This document shows, piece by piece, positions 1 through 3,668 of a stretch of DNA of 5,841 nt. Source of the DNA: Bacteroidaceae bacterium (GTDB taxonomy: Bacteria; Bacteroidota; Bacteroidia; Bacteroidales; Bacteroidaceae); assembly GCA_017466965.1 (NCBI GenBank), contig JAFTTD010000212.1, positions 1 through 5,841 on the forward strand. The letters run 5' to 3'. Both the position numbers and the translations under genes were made by a program. The notes beneath the pieces are model-generated. The model had not been told where the DNA came from. It saw nothing but the letters and a program-made list of their open reading frames with translations, and did not search any database. Each line of letters opens with the position of its first letter. The first letter of the stretch is position 1.

Positions 1-43
1 AGCCCTCGTTTCGTATCAGAAAGTAAAGAAAGTATGTCTTTTT

Positions 44-2050
44 TCAAATTCTCACAACCTTTCCATTGTGTATATACAGACCTTTGTCTGCTGGTTTTCC
101 CTTCAAGCGGATACCCTGCAGAGTGTACCATACATCCTCTCCGTCCTTATCCGCTTTCGTTGTTATGCCGTCAATGCCAGTGGAAGTATCTTTCCAAGGA
201 TTAAAGAATTTGGCACCACCAGCCTGTACTGAATAAGCATACGCCTCGAACGGACGTACATCGCGCGAATCCGACACGAAGACACTGCCTGGCAAGTACT
301 CATCGCCTTCGTCAGAAACATACGCCTCATCATTGACGGCATACGTCTGCACACCCGATGCTTCACCTTCATACGTACCGCACAGGCTGAAGTCATCACC
401 CGCAATTCCCGTCAATCCTGTTGTAGCCTTTACAGTGGCACCCTCAGCCACGAACGTCACCCTTCCCTCTATGTTGAACTCTTCCTCATAGTCATCGCTG
501 TTAGGCATACGGATTATGAACGGAGTGTTTGCAGCAATAGCCTGCACATAAGAGAAAGCGCCATTCGTATTCATGTCCGCAAGCCAGCAAGGCAGAGAAT
601 TGACCATATCCGCCACACCGAAAGGAGCAATCATACTTCCGTCCTCGCTCACTATCGTCTGAACACTGAAAGGAAGAATCACCGCCTCCCAACCGCCAGG
701 CACACCTACATGAGTCTGCTTTGAGAACAGACGCGAGTACTCCACTCTCTCAGCAATAAAATCATGCGAACTTCTGAAAGGAAGACCATCCACAAGGGCA
801 AGCGACTCAATAGCATCCCCAAAAATGACATTTCCTTCAAAGGTTGTATTGTCATTGTTACTATGATTCCACACAAGCATGTTGCCATGATTCTCCGGTG
901 TGTCGAAACATTCGGCACGAATGCTATCCTCCGAATTCCATTCCACTTCCAGAAGATTGGCGCAGCCTTCAAAGACAGCATTCCCCACACCTGCAATGCT
1001 TTCAGGCATAACAACAGACTTCAGCACCTCCGCACCATACAGCGCGCTGTCTGCAACTACCGTCACAGGAACCGAATGAATCTCTTCCGCTATAGCAATG
1101 TCTGCAAGCAAAGAGTCCGTATATCCCGCTAAAGCGAAAACAATAGAGTCGTAATTCACCGAATCAGGGTGACACAATTTATATATCAGCCCTTGATCAT
1201 CATACTGTATTTCATTCAGAATATACCATCCTTCAATGGTCAAATCGTATGGAGGCATATATTCAACTTGCAATCCTCCCCAATCGTCAAATGTATATCC
1301 ATCCTTTTCCGACATAACAGGCAGTTCAAACTCAGTACCATATAATATACTGTCTGTTCGGAACACTTCTCCGTCAACCATGAAAACCACTTCATACTTG
1401 TTCTTTTCATATACCGAATTGACAACAATATCACTGTCAGGCATAATCTCAGGCAGACTGTCCCAACCCACAAAAGTATGACCTTCTTTTTCAAGTGTCA
1501 ATGCTGGCGGCACAATCTCAACACCCTGTGCAAGCGTATCCCTATGAACTTCTTCCCCTTCGTCCATGTATGAAACGACAAACACCGGTTTCTTTGCGAA
1601 AACTGTATATTCTCCGTCAGGGATATTAATCATCTTGTAACCTTCCAACACGGCAGAAGCATTGCTAACTTTCATCGTCTCATCAGTATCACCTGTTGCA
1701 TCAGCCACCTCAACACTTATCTCTACAATGTTCACTGAATCAGGAATAATCTTGAAATTAGTGGCAGAGGTAACAACTATACGCATCACCTGCTCAGACA
1801 AAAGCTTATATGCCACTTCAAAGTCAGAAGCATTGCCCACTGTCTGAGGCTGTGAGTCATTGAACTTCACAAATGAAGGCAATGTTATGTCACACTGAAA
1901 ACCCTTGATATTCTCTTCGTTCATCATTCCCAAAGACAGAGTCATATTTCCAGCTGCGCTTTCAGGCAATGATTCGAGCGTTATAGAAGCCTGAGACCAA
2001 GCTCCTACAGATATCAGAAATACTGATATTATAAATAGGATTCGTTTCAT
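44..2050 (-). CDS. Secreted modular surface protein: cohesin-like domain, two InlB B-repeats, vestigial LRR, C-terminal sorting-like tail
   Basis: 668 residues. The ATG start is firm because an in-frame TAG lies 9 nt upstream. Residues 1-19 are a signal peptide with likely cleavage AWS/Q20. Residues 22-150 resemble a cohesin-like beta-sandwich (GNMTLSLGMMNEENIKGFQCD; DSVNIVEISVEV). Residues 156-215 and 218-276 are two InlB B-repeats of the form common in Bacteroidales (VFMVDGEVFRTDSILYGT, GYTFDDW, YMPPYDLTIEGWY). Residues 281-372 correspond to the BspA LRR segment that often follows such repeats, but only one or two units survive (VVADSALYGAEVLKSVVMP, AVFEGCANL). Residues 432-615 are a beta-rich domain with GGWEAVILPFSVQ. 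Residues 622-668 (TGIDGI, WYTLQGIRLKG, GLYIHNGKVVRI) resemble the tails of Type IX cargo in Prevotella. The role is probably adhesion or scaffolding at the cell surface; no enzyme motif is visible. It is the last gene in the window. Confidence 0.9.
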   Translation of the reverse strand: MKRILFIISVFLISVGAWSQASITLESLPESAAGNMTLSLGMMNEENIKGFQCDITLPSFVKFNDSQPQTVGNASDFEVAYKLLSEQVMRIVVTSATNFKIIPDSVNIVEISVEVADATGDTDETMKVSNASAVLEGYKMINIPDGEYTVFAKKPVFVVSYMDEGEEVHRDTLAQGVEIVPPALTLEKEGHTFVGWDSLPEIMPDSDIVVNSVYEKNKYEVVFMVDGEVFRTDSILYGTEFELPVMSEKDGYTFDDWGGLQVEYMPPYDLTIEGWYILNEIQYDDQGLIYKLCHPDSVNYDSIVFALAGYTDSLLADIAIAEEIHSVPVTVVADSALYGAEVLKSVVMPESIAGVGNAVFEGCANLLEVEWNSEDSIRAECFDTPENHGNMLVWNHSNNDNTTFEGNVIFGDAIESLALVDGLPFRSSHDFIAERVEYSRLFSKQTHVGVPGGWEAVILPFSVQTIVSEDGSMIAPFGVADMVNSLPCWLADMNTNGAFSYVQAIAANTPFIIRMPNSDDYEEEFNIEGRVTFVAEGATVKATTGLTGIAGDDFSLCGTYEGEASGVQTYAVNDEAYVSDEGDEYLPGSVFVSDSRDVRPFEAYAYSVQAGGAKFFNPWKDTSTGIDGITTKADKDGEDVWYTLQGIRLKGKPADKGLYIHNGKVVRI
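47..187 (-). other. Type IX-like C-terminal tail of the 668-residue protein
   Basis: Last 47 residues: TGIDGI, then VWYTLQGIRLKGKP and ADKGLYIHNGKVVRI. The W.YTLQG..L..P...GLYI.NGK plan is very common at the ends of exported Prevotella and Bacteroides proteins. It differs in detail from the tail of the LRR protein. Confidence 0.6.
935..1210 (-). other. Vestigial BspA-like LRR segment
   Basis: Residues 281-372 of the 668-residue protein. It starts with YDDQGLIYKL, an entry sequence often seen ahead of BspA LRR domains, and holds at best one or two recognisable units (LKSVVMPESIAGVGNAVFEGCANLLEVEW, read in two parts). The rest is degenerate compared with the full array in the gene at the other end of the window. 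Confidence 0.5.
1223..1585 (-). repeat. Two tandem InlB B-repeats (Listeria-Bacteroides type)
   Basis: Residues 156-215 and 218-276 of the 668-residue protein. Both follow the plan YMDEGEEV or FMVDGEVF, then a D.L..G or D.ILYG segment, an EKEGHTF.GW or EKDGYTF.DW core, and a MP..D closing segment. This is a surface-protein stalk or binding module, of a different subclass from the repeats in the neighbouring protein. Confidence 0.85.
1601..1987 (-). other. N-terminal cohesin-like domain of the downstream protein
   Basis: Residues 22-150 of the 668-residue protein, directly after the signal peptide. Strand-like segments are NMTLSLGM, FQCDITLP, VMRIVVTSA, VNIVEISVEV and ETMKVSNASAVL. The order (exposed first strand, GFQCDI segment, late hydrophobic strand followed by a V.NASAVL segment) matches cohesin-like folds, including the one in the neighbouring protein. 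The two sequences are clearly divergent. Confidence 0.55.
1994..2050 (-). other. Signal peptide of the downstream modular protein
   Basis: Residues 1-19: K2 and R3, hydrophobic core ILFIISVFLISVG, cleavage at AWS before Q20. There is no lipobox Cys. As in the neighbouring protein, Gln is expected at the mature N terminus. Confidence 0.8.
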
Positions 2051-2052
2051 GG

Positions 2053-3522
2053 CTATCTATCAAGAATTAGTTTGGTTAATAATCTTATGTCATCCCTGTC
2101 AACAATGCCGTTGCGGTTCAAGTCAACAGCCACAGGCTCGAAACCATCGATATGCACGCCATACAGATAATCGCGCGCCATCACGAGGTCAACCAAGTCT
2201 ATCACACCACTGTTGTCTGCATCACCGAACTTATACACATCAAGGCTACTGTTTCTGGTTGAAGCAGTCTGAGTAGTTCCGTCAGTATTTGTCACTGACA
2301 CCTGACTTACTGTGATTGTATTACCAATGCCTATCGGAAAATCTTCAGGCACTCTCAGGTCAAGTGTAAGAAGCTTAATTGTTCCGACACCCAGTGTACC
2401 ACCTTTCAGGCTTATCGCAATAGTTGAGTCATTGACAAGCGTATGTTCCGCATTATACCCTACAGCCCTTTCCGACACCACAAGCGAATCAGGCAAAGGG
2501 AATGTGCCTTTCGGAAAACCAAGCTGGAAACTCAAGTCCGTCACCTCGCTTACCGCATCAAAGTACAATGCACACAATGCATCATCACCTGGTTTAGCAG
2601 ACACCGTCATCAGATAGAGAGAGTTCTTGCTAACAACAGGGCGTGAAGGTTCGCCCGGCGAGGACGGATTATACTGGAACAAAGCCATAAGATAAACATC
2701 AGCCTCTCCCATCGTGAATGTATATTTCTTTTCAGTCGAAACAATCACACTGTCACTATACCAACCTACAAAATAGTATCCGGTATTAGGTGAAGCCGTT
2801 ACTGTCACATTGTCCCCTTCCATTGGTCTTCCGTTGCTCGCGCTCACAGTTCCTCCATCACCGGCAGACAAGTGAACATAGTGTTTCGGACGTATTGTGG
2901 GTTCCGATGGTTCAGATGGACTGCCTGGATTAAACTTGAAATGCGCTGTCAGTGTAGCATCTGTCGTTCCCATTGTATATGAGAAGTCTCTTGACACACT
3001 CACAGTGTCCCCCTGTTCATCCAGCCAGGCAACAAAGTAGAATCCGGTATTCACACTAGCCGATACGTTGATGGAAGTACCCTCTTCATATCGTCCGCCA
3101 CCACTGACACTACCGCCTTCCTTTGCTTTCAGTGTAAGATAATGTTTTGGCTTTATCGTAGGAGCAGAAGGTTCTGACGGACTACCTGGATTGAATATGT
3201 AGTTCGCAGTGATAACCTCTTCCTTCTCTGTTTTCTTATGTGTATATTGAGAAGCAGTAGAAAGAACGTTTCCGTTCGCATCTGTCCAGTTCACAAAGAC
3301 AAATCCCGTGTTTGAAGATGCCTTCAATGTCACATTTGTACCAGCAGAATACTTGCCTCCACCGCTGACGCTTCCCGCACCATTTGGCGACACCTTCAGT
3401 ATCAAACTGATGGGCGGTGATGCCGGTTCGGCAGGGTCAGCCGGATTGAATTCCTGTCCTTTGGCCATGATACCGAACAACAGTATCACGACCAAGAACA
3501 AATATCTTATTTGCATATTCAT
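2053..3522 (-). CDS. Secreted modular protein: three tandem InlB-B-like repeats, cohesin-like domain, type I dockerin
   Basis: 489 residues; ATG at 3522-3520, with an in-frame TAA 15 nt upstream limiting the start. A second ATG two codons later is also possible. Residues 1-22 are a signal peptide with predicted cleavage at AKG/Q23 and no lipobox Cys. Three tandem units of 85-87 residues follow (divergent InlB B-repeat type: G.GSVSGGG.Y..GT, NTG..FV.W, then T or A and a hydrophobic F); each unit begins with a Pro/Ser/Glu linker such as FNPGSPSEPS at residues 25, 110, 197 and 284. Residues 301-430 resemble a cohesin-like beta-sandwich. Residues 432-489 are a dockerin with two calcium loops, DADNSGVIDLVD (434-445) and DLNRNGIVDRDD (467-478). 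No Type IX-like tail is present, so surface retention may depend on binding a partner. No catalytic domain is seen. It ends 2 bp before the next gene, so cotranscription is very likely. The cohesin call is weaker than the dockerin call. Confidence 0.9.
   Translation of the reverse strand: MNMQIRYLFLVVILLFGIMAKGQEFNPADPAEPASPPISLILKVSPNGAGSVSGGGKYSAGTNVTLKASSNTGFVFVNWTDANGNVLSTASQYTHKKTEKEEVITANYIFNPGSPSEPSAPTIKPKHYLTLKAKEGGSVSGGGRYEEGTSINVSASVNTGFYFVAWLDEQGDTVSVSRDFSYTMGTTDATLTAHFKFNPGSPSEPSEPTIRPKHYVHLSAGDGGTVSASNGRPMEGDNVTVTASPNTGYYFVGWYSDSVIVSTEKKYTFTMGEADVYLMALFQYNPSSPGEPSRPVVSKNSLYLMTVSAKPGDDALCALYFDAVSEVTDLSFQLGFPKGTFPLPDSLVVSERAVGYNAEHTLVNDSTIAISLKGGTLGVGTIKLLTLDLRVPEDFPIGIGNTITVSQVSVTNTDGTTQTASTRNSSLDVYKFGDADNSGVIDLVDLVMARDYLYGVHIDGFEPVAVDLNRNGIVDRDDIRLLTKLILDR
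2056..2229 (-). other. Type I dockerin domain with two EF-hand-like calcium loops
   Basis: C-terminal residues 432-489 of the 489-residue protein. Loop 1 has D434, D436, S438, D442 and D445; loop 2 has D467, N469, N471, D475 and D478, at the calcium-ligand positions 1, 3, 5, 9 and 12 of dockerin loops. Each loop is followed by a hydrophobic helix (LVMARDYL; IRLLTKLI). Dockerins bind cohesins with calcium in cellulosomes, but in many bacteria they occur outside cellulosomes with unknown partners. Confidence 0.85.
2233..2622 (-). other. Cohesin-like domain preceding the dockerin
   Basis: Residues 301-430 of the dockerin protein. The pattern is an alternating beta-sandwich starting with LYLMTVSAKPGDDALCALYF, a central VNDSTIAISLKGG and a late TIKLLTLDLRVPEDFPIGIG, which is the layout of cohesin-like domains. 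The assignment rests on pattern only. In Bacteroidetes such a domain is often found directly before a dockerin in the same chain, so an intramolecular role is possible. Confidence 0.55.
2626..3450 (-). repeat. Three tandem 85-87-residue beta-repeat units with Pro/Ser/Glu linkers
   Basis: Covers residues 25-299 of the dockerin protein. Linkers start at residues 25, 110, 197 and 284, giving periods of 85, 87 and 87 residues. Two linkers contain the identical peptide FNPGSPSEPS; the first and last are variants (FNPADPAEPA, YNPSSPGEPS). Each unit carries an NTG..FV.W core. The units probably form extended stalk modules that hold the cohesin and dockerin domains away from the cell. Confidence 0.85.
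3457..3522 (-). other. Signal peptide of the dockerin protein
   Basis: Residues 1-22: short charged start (R6), hydrophobic core YLFLVVILLFGIM, then AKG before Q23. There is no Cys at the cleavage site, so it is a signal peptidase I substrate rather than a lipoprotein. Gln at +1 fits the rule described for Bacteroidetes exported proteins, where it becomes pyroglutamate. Confidence 0.8.
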
Positions 3523-3525
3523 ACT

Positions 3526-3578
3526 TTTAAGTATTTAAGTTTTTGAGTTTTGAGTTGTTCATAATTCATAACTCATGA
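3526..3578. repeat. Consecutive tandem heptamer pairs in the leader of the dockerin gene
   Basis: On the plus strand: TTTAAGT twice (3526-3532, 3534-3540, one base between), TTTTGAG twice (3541-3547, 3548-3554), then after TTG, TTCATAA twice (3558-3564, 3565-3571) and the variant CTCATGA (3572-3578). The tract lies 4 to 56 bp upstream of the ATG, so it would be in the 5' untranslated region if the candidate -7 box is used. Confidence 0.75.
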
Positions 3579-3659
3579 TTGGCTTCGCCTTCAATCGGCT
3601 GCACTCGGCAAAATTAAAGTAAACTTGATTCTGCTCTCGTTTGCACGATTGTTCATAAT
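3555..3659. repeat. 11-bp direct repeats bounding an 83-bp intergenic block
   Basis: TTGTTCATAAT occurs exactly at 3555-3565 and 3649-3659 on the plus strand, with 83 bp between. The enclosed block includes a small imperfect hairpin (3577-3596; GGC-GAA-GCC core on the minus strand) and the segments GCACTCGGCAAAA and CTGCTCTCG. From memory, such segments recur between genes in Bacteroides and Prevotella genomes, mostly facing the other way relative to the downstream gene; this could not be checked. Confidence 0.5.
3609..3616 (-). promoter_or_regulatory. Candidate Bacteroides-type -7 box upstream of the dockerin gene
   Basis: The minus strand reads TAATTTTG, an exact match to the Bacteroides -7 consensus TAnnTTTG, 86 bp upstream of the ATG. 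No TTTG (-33) is seen 19-21 nt further upstream, so only half of the promoter is supported. It falls inside a block that may be a repeated intergenic element, so the match could be incidental. Confidence 0.35.
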
Positions 3660-3668
3660 AAAGAGCAA

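Noticed and set aside
1..43. Possible terminator after the last gene
   Set aside because: The segment shows only a GAAAGTA direct repeat (19-25, 28-34) and no stem of useful length followed by U residues.
236..510. Repeated CATACG hexamer as a possible regulatory repeat
   Set aside because: The copies lie inside coding sequence and mostly reflect tyrosine codons next to codons ending in G (for example Ala-Tyr), with irregular spacing.
764..1132. Plus-strand open frame of 122 codons opposite the 668-residue protein
   Set aside because: It is antisense to a well-supported gene, its translation has no domain-like pattern or signal peptide, and other such frames occur throughout the window.
2626..3450. 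CRISPR-like or minisatellite array
   Set aside because: The 85-87-codon period is a protein-level repeat in a continuous reading frame, with diverged DNA; there are no short identical repeats with unique spacers.
2053..3522. A true cellulosome (plant-fibre degrading complex)
   Set aside because: No glycoside hydrolase, carbohydrate-binding module or multi-cohesin scaffoldin is present; a dockerin alone does not indicate a cellulosome.
3577..3596. Small hairpin (GATTG/CAATC or bulged GGC-GAA-GCC) as a terminator or riboswitch
   Set aside because: Short, imperfect stem with no U-run and no recognisable riboswitch consensus; kept only as part of the intergenic block.
3632..3667. TGCTCT/AGAGCA inverted repeat just after the LRR gene stop as a terminator
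   Set aside because: The stem is only 6 bp with a 24-nt loop, has few G-C pairs and no U-run follows, so an intrinsic terminator is not supported.
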